DNA of 64,000 nucleotides. Origin: Acidobacteriota bacterium (lineage in GTDB: Bacteria; Acidobacteriota; Terriglobia; Terriglobales; Acidobacteriaceae). Location of the stretch: positions 192,070-256,069 of the forward strand of contig JAFDVW010000017.1 of NCBI GenBank assembly GCA_018268755.1, in the 5' to 3' direction. The notes under the pieces are model-generated. The model did no database searches, was not told where the DNA came from, and saw only the letters and a program-made list of their open reading frames with translations. The first letter of the stretch is position 1. Each line of letters opens with the position of its first letter. Below are positions 1-7,405 of the stretch, one piece after another. A program made the translations under genes and the position numbers.

Positions 1-283
1 AGAAAGGAGTGCACCTCAAGGGCCATCCCCGGGCCCGTCTAAATATGGGACTTAGCTTCCCAGGGCATGGGCCGAAGGAAATGGTTTGCATATTTGGGAA
101 GGGGAATCGCGGAGGCCGGCGGTCGTTATCAACCGGGAGGCACAATCGTCACCCGTAGTAATCCTGGCCGGTTACCCTGGGAGCGAGTAACACGCGGTTA
201 AGGGAGGCTTTGCCATTTGGCCAGGGGAGGGGAAGTTCTCCCAAGGTCACGCTGCGCGCGCACTCACTTCACCCGCTAATTTC
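1..283. other. Unassigned leading region with several GC-rich hairpins
   Basis: I see no convincing open reading frame here. The stretch holds several potential stem-loops, for example GGGCC/GGCCC around 20-36 and TGGGA/TCCCA around 46-62, and further G-rich runs up to 240. It could be the 3' end of an upstream feature or a structured RNA. I compared it by eye with 6S RNA, RNase P RNA, tmRNA and SRP RNA hallmarks and did not find them. Confidence 0.3.
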
Positions 284-311
284 TTGACAAAACGCATACA
301 CCTGCTAAAGT
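284..311 (+). promoter_or_regulatory. Sigma-70 promoter with extended -10
   Basis: A perfect -35 hexamer TTGACA (284-289) is followed after 16 bases by TAAAGT (306-311). A TG lies one base before the -10 (TGCTAAAGT), making an extended -10. It sits just upstream of the small coiled-coil gene starting at 355. Confidence 0.75.
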
Positions 312-354
312 TCACATAATTGATTTGAATCAGTTGCTTGCAGGTGCCCAGGTT

Positions 355-609
355 ATGAAAAACGTCTACGAAGTCTTACGGCAAAAAGAAATTGAGCTGG
401 CCCGGCTGGAAAAGGAAGTAGAGGCGTTGCGGGTAGCGGCTCCGCTGCTCTCCGACGAGGGCCCTGCCGCCGCGGATGGAAATAGCAAACCGACCCTGAC
501 TCCCGCGACCGTACAACAGCCGATCCGCATTCCGCAGCCCGCGGTCAATGCTAATCCGCAACCAGCGCGCGCCGCAGGTTGGGAAGATACTGCGAAACGC
601 TGGCCGTAA
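355..609 (+). CDS. Small coiled-coil protein, acidobacterial conserved type
   Basis: This is an 84-residue protein of unknown function. Its first ~30 residues (MKNVYEVLRQKEIELARLEK...) form a charged amphipathic helix, probably a coiled coil. The rest is a low-complexity Ala/Pro/Asn/Gln-rich tail. Starting with MKNVYEVLR resembles short acidobacterial proteins I recall, but I cannot give a function. A TTG 30 bases upstream (325) is in frame and would add ten residues; I prefer the ATG at 355 because the helix begins there. A strong extended -10 promoter lies at 284-311 and a hairpin terminator follows. The gene is probably monocistronic. Confidence 0.65.
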   Translation: MKNVYEVLRQKEIELARLEKEVEALRVAAPLLSDEGPAAADGNSKPTLTPATVQQPIRIPQPAVNANPQPARAAGWEDTAKRWP

Positions 610-644
610 ATCGCCGGTTTCCCGAGGACCAAGTTTTAGCTGAG

Positions 645-676
645 CGGCCTGGAAGTTTCCAGGCCGTTCCTGTTTT
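645..676 (+). terminator. Rho-independent terminator-like hairpin
   Basis: Arms CGGCCTGGAA (645-654) and TTCCAGGCCG (657-666) are perfectly complementary and are followed by TTCCTGTTTT. The loop is very tight, so the innermost pairs probably open. It ends the small gene upstream. Confidence 0.6.
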
Positions 677-740
677 GCCGGAAACCTGACCTTCCCTCGC
701 GGCGAACTTCGCAATACGCGTCCACGGGGCTGGTTTCCAG

Positions 741-749
741 TGATATACT
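741..749 (+). promoter_or_regulatory. Extended -10 promoter candidate
   Basis: TGATATACT matches TGnTATAAT closely. No good -35 is visible. A transcript from here would carry a leader of about 60 nt before the GTG start of the PilZ-TonB gene. Confidence 0.4.
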
Positions 750-818
750 CAGCCGGATTTTGAGGATCGGCGAACCTTCATCCTGTCTTCCAGACTAGGA
801 TTCCCGCAGGAGAGAACT

Positions 819-1679
819 GTGAGCGCGGCCACATCAGGGACCACCCCTCCAGCAGTCCGCCGCTTGCTTCCCCGTTATAACCTGGCGGTCCCGGTGGACG
901 TGACCGTCCTCCGCTCCGGGGTCCCCGATACCATTCCAGGCCGCGCCCTCAATTTGAGTGAAACCGGTCTGGGGGCGGTCCTGGCAGCTGAGTTGACTCC
1001 GGGACAATCCGTGGGTGTGGAGATGGTATTGCCTCAGATCGCCCTTCCCATCCACCTCAAGGCCCTGGTCCGGCACCAGGAACATCTGCATTGCGGGGTG
1101 GAGTTTGTGGCCCTCAGCGGGGAACAGCGGGAGGTCTTGCATACCTGGGCAAAACGGGTGGGGACAGAGTTGCCGCCCTTGCCTGTGTCCATGGTGGAAG
1201 AAAGCCTCTCCGGTGTGGAACCGCTGCCCCGGCCGGCGTCGCTCGGGGTTCGAGTTCCGGGGCATGGCAAGAAATTACTGGCCATGGTTGCCTTCCTTGC
1301 AGTCATCACCGCTGGAGTGACTTGGTGGCACTGGGAGAAAGCCTGGCAAGAACTGGAAAATCGCCTGATGGGCGCCGTGGTCCTCCCCCGGAGTGAACGC
1401 CTCCATGTCCCCCCAGAGATCATGCAGCAGCGTGTCCTGCGCAGAGTGGCCCCGATGTACCCGGAAGAGGCCCGTTCAGGAAATATCGCGGGAGTGGTGG
1501 TAATGCAGGTAGCCGTGGGCCGGGATGGCAACGTACTGTCGGTCCGGCCGCTCAGCGGCCCGGAAATTCTTACCCCGGCTGCGACCGAAGCTGTCCGTTG
1601 GTGGCAGTTCGAGCCCTATCTGGTGAAGGGGCAGGCGGTCGAAGTGGAGACCACGCTGGGTGTGGAGTTTCAGCCCTGA
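819..1679 (+). CDS. PilZ domain protein fused to a TonB C-terminal domain
   Basis: This 286-residue protein joins a cytoplasmic c-di-GMP-binding PilZ domain to a periplasmic TonB-type C-terminal domain. The PilZ part (about 12-112) shows the RxxxR motif (R15-R19 in RRLLPR) and the NLSETG motif (45-50), which together form the family's c-di-GMP site. A single membrane helix lies at about 152-170. The TonB_C fold covers about 206-286, with the YPEEAR signature at 214-219. The GTG start is preceded by AGGAG. No exbB/exbD genes are adjacent. By inference, c-di-GMP binding inside the cell could alter an energy-coupling or envelope interaction outside. The 3' end overlaps the convergent membrane-protein gene by ten bases. 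Confidence 0.85.
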   Translation: MSAATSGTTPPAVRRLLPRYNLAVPVDVTVLRSGVPDTIPGRALNLSETGLGAVLAAELTPGQSVGVEMVLPQIALPIHLKALVRHQEHLHCGVEFVALSGEQREVLHTWAKRVGTELPPLPVSMVEESLSGVEPLPRPASLGVRVPGHGKKLLAMVAFLAVITAGVTWWHWEKAWQELENRLMGAVVLPRSERLHVPPEIMQQRVLRRVAPMYPEEARSGNIAGVVVMQVAVGRDGNVLSVRPLSGPEILTPAATEAVRWWQFEPYLVKGQAVEVETTLGVEFQP

Positions 1680-2068
1680 GGCGGAGGCTGGGTCGGGTTG
1701 CGCCGCTTGCGGAATCCATGCAAAATCAATGCCCCACTCACGCCAAAGATTCCCACCGCGCCCAGCGCTACGGTCTGCGTCAGCTCTTCATTGAAGTGCA
1801 ATACATCGGCCAGTAAGGCTGCCAGCGCAAGCAGAATTCCAAAAACATTCAGCCACACCGGAGTATGCACTGGGTTGGCCTCCGCACGGTTGCGCAGGCG
1901 AAGTTGCAGCAAGACCGCCGCAAAGCCGATGGCGGCGACCACCACCACCGCGGTTGGACTGAAAAAAGCGCGGCGGTTGGTAAACAATACGACCAGGGCC
2001 AGCACCCCGCACAGCAGGCCCGAGGCCAGCACGGTCCAACGCCGGGTCTTGTGGAGAGCTTCGCTCAA
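1670..2068 (-). CDS. Small integral membrane protein, function unknown
   Basis: This 132-residue protein has about four predicted hydrophobic helices (roughly residues 11-30, 36-54, 70-88 and 98-116) and a basic tail ending in a Pro-rich stretch. I recognise no catalytic motif. The first helix is followed by a short basic loop, suggesting a compact four-helix inner-membrane protein. Its stop codon lies inside the last codons of the PilZ-TonB gene on the other strand, a convergent overlap of ten bases. It follows rfbD on the same strand after 50 bases and may be the last gene of that operon. Confidence 0.65.
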   Translation of the reverse strand: MSEALHKTRRWTVLASGLLCGVLALVVLFTNRRAFFSPTAVVVVAAIGFAAVLLQLRLRNRAEANPVHTPVWLNVFGILLALAALLADVLHFNEELTQTVALGAVGIFGVSGALILHGFRKRRNPTQPPPQG

Positions 2069-2118
2069 ATCAACCTCAGAGTACGAGCCATTGTATACAG
2101 AGAGGGGCCGGATTGGCG

Positions 2119-2964
2119 CTACTTCCTCGTGGCCAGATAGCGCGCCAGGGCATCCTGCCAGGCCGGCAGGGTGACAGCGTAAGCCTCCAGGCTTTTTGGG
2201 GACAGCACGGAATAGGCTGGCCGGGGCGCGGGCCGCACAAATTTTTCGCTGGTGGTGGGCAGGACCGGCGTGGAGAGCCCCGCGGACCGCACGATTTCGC
2301 GGGCAAATTCAAACCAGCTGCACTCGCCCCGATTGGTGGCGTGCACAATGCCCTTGGCTCCAACCTGGCAGAGTTGCCGGATGGCTTCCGCCAGATCGGG
2401 CGCGTAGGTCGGGGAGCCACGCTGGTCATCGACCACTTCCAATTTCGGCTTGCTGGCGGCCAGCTTCAGAATGGTGTCCGGAAAACATTTGCCATCGGGG
2501 CCGAACAGCCAGGCGGTGCGCACGATGCAGCAATCCGGCAATACCTGGCTGATCTGGACTTCCGCCTCCGCCTTGGAGCGTCCATAAACACTGCGCGGGG
2601 CGCGGGGATGGCTGGTCTCATAGGGGACCGTGCCGCTTCCGTCAAAGACGTAGTCGGTGCTCACAAACAGCAGGCGCGCTCCGTTTTCCTTGGCGGCCTG
2701 TGCCACGCGCACTGCGCCGTGGCAGTTCACTTCCATCGCCTGCTCCTGGTTTGATTCGCAGCCATCGACGTCGGTGTAGGCGGCCGAAAGCACGATCCAA
2801 TCCGGGCGCGTGCGCTGTACGGCGGCGGAGACTTGCGCGGCATCGCGCAGGTCGGCGTCTTTGGAGCCGAGACCGATGACTTCATCGCCAGGTGAATTCT
2901 GCGCCCAGGCGCGCAGCAGCGGTTTTCCCAGAAGTCCGGTTGCGCCGAAGATCGTTACTCGCAT
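2119..2964 (-). CDS. rfbD: dTDP-4-dehydrorhamnose reductase
   Basis: It catalyses the last step of dTDP-L-rhamnose synthesis, NAD(P)H reduction of dTDP-4-dehydrorhamnose. The 281-residue length fits the family. The N-terminal Rossmann motif GATGLLG is at residues 7-13. The short-chain dehydrogenase YxxxK pair is visible in VYGRSKAEAE, and STDYVFDG is the usual signature before it. It starts nine bases after rfbC ends, so the two are very likely co-transcribed. The product feeds rhamnosyltransferases, plausibly those of the EPS locus at 7.4-18 kb. Confidence 0.93.
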   Translation of the reverse strand: MRVTIFGATGLLGKPLLRAWAQNSPGDEVIGLGSKDADLRDAAQVSAAVQRTRPDWIVLSAAYTDVDGCESNQEQAMEVNCHGAVRVAQAAKENGARLLFVSTDYVFDGSGTVPYETSHPRAPRSVYGRSKAEAEVQISQVLPDCCIVRTAWLFGPDGKCFPDTILKLAASKPKLEVVDDQRGSPTYAPDLAEAIRQLCQVGAKGIVHATNRGECSWFEFAREIVRSAGLSTPVLPTTSEKFVRPAPRPAYSVLSPKSLEAYAVTLPAWQDALARYLATRK

Positions 2965-2973
2965 GGCAAATTC

Positions 2974-3516
2974 CTAGGCAAACGCTTCCGCGTCCTGAAA
3001 GCGGACCCCGGCGGCATCTTTGGCGGAGAGGTTTGGCGCTCCTGACAGGCGCCAATCGATCTTCAGGTCGGGATCGTTCCACAGGATCGTCCGCTCGTGC
3101 TGCGGTGCATAGTAGTCAGTGGCTTTGTAGAGAACATGCGCGGTCTCCGAGAGCACGTGAAAGCCATGTCCAAAGCCGGGCGGCAGCCAATACATCCGCT
3201 TGTTTTCACCGGATAGGACCGCCGATTCCCACTTGCCAAAGGTTGGCGAACTACGCCGCAAGTCCACCGCGACATCGAGGATTTCTCCGGTGACCACGCG
3301 GACCAGTTTCCCCTGCGTCTGCTGGATCTGGTAGTGCAATCCGCGCAGTACCCCGCGCGTGGAGTAGGAGTGATTGTCCTGCACGAAGGGGTGCGCGATG
3401 CCGGCTTCGGCAAATGTCTTGCTATTGTAACTTTCCAGAAAAAAGCCGCGCTCGTCGCCAAAGACGCGGGGCTCCAGAAGCAACAGCCCGGCGATGGAGG
3501 TTTGCGTAACCTTCAT
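2974..3516 (-). CDS. rfbC: dTDP-4-dehydrorhamnose 3,5-epimerase
   Basis: A cupin-fold epimerase of 180 residues that converts dTDP-4-keto-6-deoxyglucose to the L-lyxo isomer. The sequence shows the family hallmarks: DERGFFLESYN, the catalytic-His segment GVLRGLHYQ, and PPGFGHGFHVLSE. I set the start at the ATG of MKVTQTSIAG because AGGAACC precedes it; the open frame continues 55 codons upstream but that part is not family-like. It sits between rfbA and rfbD. Confidence 0.93.
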   Translation of the reverse strand: MKVTQTSIAGLLLLEPRVFGDERGFFLESYNSKTFAEAGIAHPFVQDNHSYSTRGVLRGLHYQIQQTQGKLVRVVTGEILDVAVDLRRSSPTFGKWESAVLSGENKRMYWLPPGFGHGFHVLSETAHVLYKATDYYAPQHERTILWNDPDLKIDWRLSGAPNLSAKDAAGVRFQDAEAFA

Positions 3517-3631
3517 AGGTTCCTGAATTCTTAGGATGATATATCGGGCTCGACGCGGGGCCGCGGTGTGACCCCGCAGCATTCCCCCGGTCTTTCCTAT
3601 TCTACCTTGGTCCTGGCCCGCGCCGCCGTCC

Positions 3632-4522
3632 CTAGAACACCCGCTCCCGCAGCAGCTGCAGCAGGTACGCGCCATAGGCATTGTTCTTCATGGAATTGCC
3701 GATGGTTTCAAGCTGCTCCGCGGTGATGTAGCCGTAGCGATAGGCGATTTCTTCCGGGCACGCGATCATCAGCCCTTGTCGCCGTTCAATGGTTTGAATG
3801 AACAAGGCGGCTTCCATCAGCGCATCATGGGTCCCCGTATCCAGCCAGGCCATGCCGCGGCCCATCACCACCACGTCGAGTTCGCCGCGCTGCAGATAAG
3901 TCTTGTTTACGTCAGTGATCTCGAGCTCACCACGCGCCGAGGGCTTCAGCGAACGCGCGATTTCGATCACGTTGTTGTCGTAGAAGTAAAGTCCGGTCAC
4001 GGCATAGCGCGAACGGGGTTGCTTGGGCTTTTCTTCCAGGCTCAGGGCCTTACCATTGGCGTCGAATTCCACCACACCATAGCGCTCCGGGTCGTGCACC
4101 GGATAAGCAAACACCCGCGCGCCCTTATTCTTCTGCGTGGCTGACTGCAGGTCCTTGGCGAAGTCGTGGCCGTAGAAAATGTTGTCGCCCAACACCAGCG
4201 CGCACGAGCTGGAGCCGATAAACTGCTCACCCACGAGAAATGCCTGCGCAATGCCTTCCGGCTTGGCCTGCACTTTGTACTGGAAATTCAGCCCCAGACG
4301 GGAGCCATCGCCCAGCAGCTGTTGGAAGCGCGGCGTGTCTTCCGGCGTGGAAATGATCAGGATGTCGCGGATCCCCGCCAGCATCAGCGTGGACAGCGGA
4401 TAGTACACCATGGGTTTGTCATACAGCGGCAACAAGCTCTTGCCGATGGCATGCGTGGCGGGATAGAGCCGCGTACCCGAGCCGCCCGCCAGAATGATTC
4501 CTTTATACGGTCGATTTGACAT
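3632..4522 (-). CDS. rfbA: Glucose-1-phosphate thymidylyltransferase
   Basis: The first enzyme of the dTDP-rhamnose pathway, joining dTTP and glucose-1-phosphate. The nucleotide-binding loop [11 protein letters not shown] stands close to the N-terminus and the active-site segment [13 protein letters not shown] follows. The 296-residue length is typical. I place the start at the ATG of [14 protein letters not shown] (4522); an in-frame extension of 31 codons overlaps the end of rfbB and lacks family similarity. It begins 11 bases after rfbB stops. A 115-base gap separates it from rfbC. Confidence 0.93.
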   Translation of the reverse strand: MSNRPYKGIILAGGSGTRLYPATHAIGKSLLPLYDKPMVYYPLSTLMLAGIRDILIISTPEDTPRFQQLLGDGSRLGLNFQYKVQAKPEGIAQAFLVGEQFIGSSSCALVLGDNIFYGHDFAKDLQSATQKNKGARVFAYPVHDPERYGVVEFDANGKALSLEEKPKQPRSRYAVTGLYFYDNNVIEIARSLKPSARGELEITDVNKTYLQRGELDVVVMGRGMAWLDTGTHDALMEAALFIQTIERRQGLMIACPEEIAYRYGYITAEQLETIGNSMKNNAYGAYLLQLLRERVF

Positions 4523-4533
4523 GTGAGAATCTC

Positions 4534-5598
4534 TTAAGAGTATTGCTTGGAGATCCATTGGCGATAGCTGCCGCTGGTCACTGCTTCCACCCAGTCTTCG
4601 TGCTGCAAATACCATTCAATGGTTTTACGGATGCCGCTTTCAAAGGTCTCGCGTGGTCTCCAGCCCAGTTCGCGCTCGATCTTGCGCGCGTCCATGGCAT
4701 AGCGGCGGTCGTGTCCCGGCCGGTCTTTCACAAATGTGATCAGCTTCTGGTGGGGTACGGTTGGGTCTTGCGGCCGCAGCTCATCCAGGATGGAGCAAAC
4801 TGTGTGCACGATCTCCAAATTCGGCTTCTCATTCCACCCGCCAATGTTATAGGTCTGGCCGACGGCCCCTTTGGCGAGCACGGTGCGGATCGCCTCGCAG
4901 TGGTCTTCCACATACAACCAGTCGCGCACATTTTGGCCGTCGCCGTATACCGGCAGAGGTTTGCCGCTGCGGGCGTTGTGGATCATCAGCGGAATCAGCT
5001 TTTCCGGAAACTGGTAAGGTCCGTAATTGTTGGAGCAGTTGGTGGTCAGCGTCGGCAAGCCATAGGTGTGATGATAGGCGCGCACCAGATGGTCGGAGGC
5101 CGCCTTCGAGGCCGAGTACGGACTGTTGGGAGCGTACGGAGTGGTCTCGGAAAACGCCGGGTCATCCGGCCCCAGCGAGCCGTAAACTTCATCCGTCGAA
5201 ACATGCAGGAAGCGGAACGATTTCTTATCTTCGTCCGAGAGGCTGTTCCAGTAGGAGCGGGCCGCTTCCAGCAACCCGAAGGTGCCGTGGATATTGGTGC
5301 GGATGAAGTCGTCCGGGCCGTGAATCGAGCGGTCCACGTGGCTTTCCGCCGCGAAGTGCACGATGGCGCGCGGTCTGAGCTCAGCCAGCAGGTCCTGCAC
5401 CAGTTCGCGGTCGCAAATGTCGCCCAGCACAAACTTGTAACGCGAGGATTCCGCCACCGTCTCCAGATTGCGCAGATTGCCGGCGTAGGTCAGCTTGTCC
5501 AGGTTTGTGATTGCATCCCGTTCATTCGCAAACCAGTTATGGATGAAGTTGGAGCCGATGAAACCGGCGCCGCCAGTCACCAGAATTCGTTTTTCCAT
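4534..5598 (-). CDS. rfbB: dTDP-glucose 4,6-dehydratase
   Basis: It removes water from dTDP-glucose to form dTDP-4-keto-6-deoxyglucose, using bound NAD. The 354-residue protein opens with the NAD-binding [10 protein letters not shown] motif. It contains [12 protein letters not shown] and the catalytic YSASKAASD (YxxxK), and [12 protein letters not shown] near the C-terminal third, all diagnostic for RmlB. It is the promoter-proximal gene of rfbBACD. The terminator of the ahpD operon (5649-5675) ends about 50 bases upstream, so rfbB must have its own promoter in that gap, although I see no strong one. Confidence 0.95.
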   Translation of the reverse strand: MEKRILVTGGAGFIGSNFIHNWFANERDAITNLDKLTYAGNLRNLETVAESSRYKFVLGDICDRELVQDLLAELRPRAIVHFAAESHVDRSIHGPDDFIRTNIHGTFGLLEAARSYWNSLSDEDKKSFRFLHVSTDEVYGSLGPDDPAFSETTPYAPNSPYSASKAASDHLVRAYHHTYGLPTLTTNCSNNYGPYQFPEKLIPLMIHNARSGKPLPVYGDGQNVRDWLYVEDHCEAIRTVLAKGAVGQTYNIGGWNEKPNLEIVHTVCSILDELRPQDPTVPHQKLITFVKDRPGHDRRYAMDARKIERELGWRPRETFESGIRKTIEWYLQHEDWVEAVTSGSYRQWISKQYS

Positions 5599-5648
5599 GC
5601 GCCACTCAAAGCCGTGAAATTGGGGAGGCGGCTTACTGGATTGTAAAC

Positions 5649-5675
5649 AAAAAGGGCGGGGATTGCCTCCCGCCC
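5649..5675 (-). terminator. Rho-independent terminator of the perR-ahpC-ahpD operon
   Basis: Read on the minus strand, GGGCGGG (5669-5675) and CCCGCCC (5654-5660) form a 7-bp GC stem, followed by TTTTTGTTT. It lies just after ahpD and separates it from rfbB. Confidence 0.85.
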
Positions 5676-5697
5676 GCAGGTTACTTCGGGAACTTAC

Positions 5698-6252
5698 TTA
5701 GGCTTCGACCGCCTGGGGCTGGGAAGCCGTTACGTTCTCCGTGTCCAGCACGGTCGCCAGACCGTGAATGACCGCCGCCAGGCGCATGGCGGCCAGCACG
5801 GCTTCTTCGTTCAGGCCCTTCTCGCGCACCACTTTTTCATGCGAGTCCACACACATCGCGCAGCCCTTGATGGCGGACGCGGCCGCGCACCACAGCTCAA
5901 AATCCACCGGGTCCACGCCGTGCGAACGGATGATATTCATACGCAGGCGGGCCGGCATGGTGCGGTATTTCTCATTGGAGGTGAGGTGAGTGAAGCGATA
6001 GTAAATGTTGTTCATGCCCATAATGGCGGCCGCGCCTTTGGCCGCATCCAGCGCTTGCGGCGTAAGATGGTTGGCCGCTTCCGTCAGGATTGCAGCGGTC
6101 AACTCCGGACTGCGGGCCGCGACCGCGCTGGCCACGGCTGTGCCCCAGGTTTGCTGCGGGGTGAGCTCGGGCTGCCGGGTAAGGGTCGAAAAATTCAGTT
6201 TCAGGTCCCGCCCATAGGCCGGGACGGTTTCCAACAATTCCGCCAATGTCAT
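5698..6252 (-). CDS. ahpD: Alkyl hydroperoxide reductase AhpD
   Basis: AhpD acts as a peroxidase or as the reductant adaptor for AhpC through a CxxC site. In this 184-residue protein the site is C131-A-M-C134 with H138 four residues on, matching the arrangement in mycobacterial AhpD. An acidic residue (E119) upstream fits the proton relay. It is the last gene of perR-ahpC-ahpD. The 70-base gap to ahpC contains a strong hairpin without a U-tract (6277-6311). A terminator follows the gene. Confidence 0.92.
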   Translation of the reverse strand: MTLAELLETVPAYGRDLKLNFSTLTRQPELTPQQTWGTAVASAVAARSPELTAAILTEAANHLTPQALDAAKGAAAIMGMNNIYYRFTHLTSNEKYRTMPARLRMNIIRSHGVDPVDFELWCAAASAIKGCAMCVDSHEKVVREKGLNEEAVLAAMRLAAVIHGLATVLDTENVTASQPQAVEA

Positions 6253-6276
6253 GCTAGTTCTCCCAGAGAAAGCAAT

Positions 6277-6311
6277 GCCGGAAGTGTGCGCTCATGCAGC
6301 ACGCTTCCGGC
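6277..6311 (-). repeat. Intercistronic hairpin between ahpC and ahpD
   Basis: GCCGGAAGTGTGC (6277-6289) and GCACGCTTCCGGC (6299-6311) pair over 13 bp with one G-T mismatch or wobble, around a 9-base loop. There is no T-run, so it is more likely an mRNA stability or processing element than a full terminator. Confidence 0.6.
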
Positions 6312-6322
6312 CATGGTGTTCG

Positions 6323-6859
6323 TTATACGGTCAAGGTGGCTTCGCCCTTCTGCCAGTTGCAGGGGCAAAGCTCATCGGTCTGCAGCGCGTCCAGTACGCG
6401 CAGGACCTCTTCTGGATTGCGGCCCACGGAAAGATCGGTCTGGTACACAAACCGGATGATGCCTTCCGGGTCCACCAGGAAGGTGGCGCGTTGCGCCACG
6501 CCGGCGTTAGGGTCCAGAATGCCCAGCTGTCCGCACAGGTCGCGCTTAATGTCGGCCAGCATGGGGAACGGCAGGCTCTTCAGGTCCTCGTGATGGGTGC
6601 GCCAGGCCAGGTGCACGAATTCGGAATCAGTGCTGCCGCCCAGGATTTGCGTGTCGCGTTCCTGAAATTCCTTGTTCAGCTTGCCGAAGCCGGCGATTTC
6701 CGTCGGGCACACGAAGGTGAAGTCCTTGGGCCAGAAGAAATACAGCTTCCACTTGCCGGCATAATCCAGGTCGGTAATGGTCTTAAAAGCGGTCTTGGGA
6801 TCGGTGCTTACGGTAGCGGTGACTGAAAATGAAGGGAACTTTTCTCCTACTCCTAACAT
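6323..6859 (-). CDS. ahpC: Peroxiredoxin AhpC
   Basis: A thiol peroxidase that reduces H2O2 and organic hydroperoxides in the cytoplasm. The 178-residue sequence carries the peroxidatic cysteine C51 in DFTFVCPTEI. Two further cysteines sit near the C-terminus (C165 and C167 in ELCPCNW), as in actinobacterial-type AhpC proteins that pair with AhpD. The ribosome-binding site AGGAGAAAG precedes the ATG. It lies 46 bases after perR and shares its promoter. Confidence 0.94.
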   Translation of the reverse strand: MLGVGEKFPSFSVTATVSTDPKTAFKTITDLDYAGKWKLYFFWPKDFTFVCPTEIAGFGKLNKEFQERDTQILGGSTDSEFVHLAWRTHHEDLKSLPFPMLADIKRDLCGQLGILDPNAGVAQRATFLVDPEGIIRFVYQTDLSVGRNPEEVLRVLDALQTDELCPCNWQKGEATLTV

Positions 6860-6905
6860 GCTTGCTCTTTCTCCTGTGGATGATGGTTGTTATTTAGATG
6901 TTGCC

Positions 6906-7337
6906 CTACGGTTTGGCGATGCTGGAACATGCCCCACAAACCCCCAAAACATCCACGGAGATCCGCCGCACCTGAAAGCCGCGCGGCAGTTTGCTGCGCA
7001 GGCGGACCGGCGTGACGTCCGATTCCTCGATGTCGGTGATGGATTTGCAGTGCATGCAGACCAGATGATGGTGCGGCTCGTGGTTGGGGTCCACCCGCAT
7101 AGCGCCGTGGTGGAGGCTTACTTCCCGCAACATGCCGCTATCAAGGAAGGTCTGGATGTTTTTGTAAACGGTGGCCAGAGAGATCGATGGGATTTTCCTG
7201 CGAACCTTCTCGTAGATCATCTCCGGGCTGGGATGCCCCGGCAGAGACAGGACCGTTTCGTAGATGACTTGCCGCTGATGGGTGGCCGCCAGGTCGTGCT
7301 GATGGCACAGCTCCCGGAAATTGTGGACGGAAGTCAT
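6906..7337 (-). CDS. perR: Fur-family peroxide regulator PerR
   Basis: A 143-residue winged-helix repressor of the Fur family. Two CxxC motifs (C94/C97 and C134/C137) form the structural zinc site. The regulatory site is supplied by a His-rich segment (H86-H91) with D83, and an Asp (D102) stands where PerR rather than Fur has its discriminating acidic residue. Its position ahead of ahpC-ahpD supports a peroxide-sensing role. The promoter at 7352-7380 overlaps a palindrome and places transcription start only a few bases before the ATG, with no Shine-Dalgarno visible, so the mRNA may be leaderless. Confidence 0.9.
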   Translation of the reverse strand: MTSVHNFRELCHQHDLAATHQRQVIYETVLSLPGHPSPEMIYEKVRRKIPSISLATVYKNIQTFLDSGMLREVSLHHGAMRVDPNHEPHHHLVCMHCKSITDIEESDVTPVRLRSKLPRGFQVRRISVDVLGVCGACSSIAKP

Positions 7338-7342
7338 ATTTA

Positions 7343-7380
7343 ATAATAGTTATTATCTAAGAAAATCTCTGGTTTGACAA
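7343..7380 (-). promoter_or_regulatory. perR promoter with PerR-box palindrome over the -10
   Basis: On the minus strand, TTGTCA (7375-7380) and GATAAT (7352-7357) are separated by 17 bases. The palindrome ATAATA-GT-TATTAT (7343-7356) covers the -10 and start site, resembling the TTATAAT-ATTATAA PerR/Fur consensus. This fits negative autoregulation of perR-ahpC-ahpD. Confidence 0.8.
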
Positions 7381-7405
7381 GTAGTGGCCAATGTACGGGA
7401 AGGGC

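Noticed and set aside
180..230. Resemblance of GAGTAACACGCGGTTAAG to a conserved 16S rRNA stretch
   Set aside because: The similarity covers less than 20 bases and the flanks do not match rRNA.
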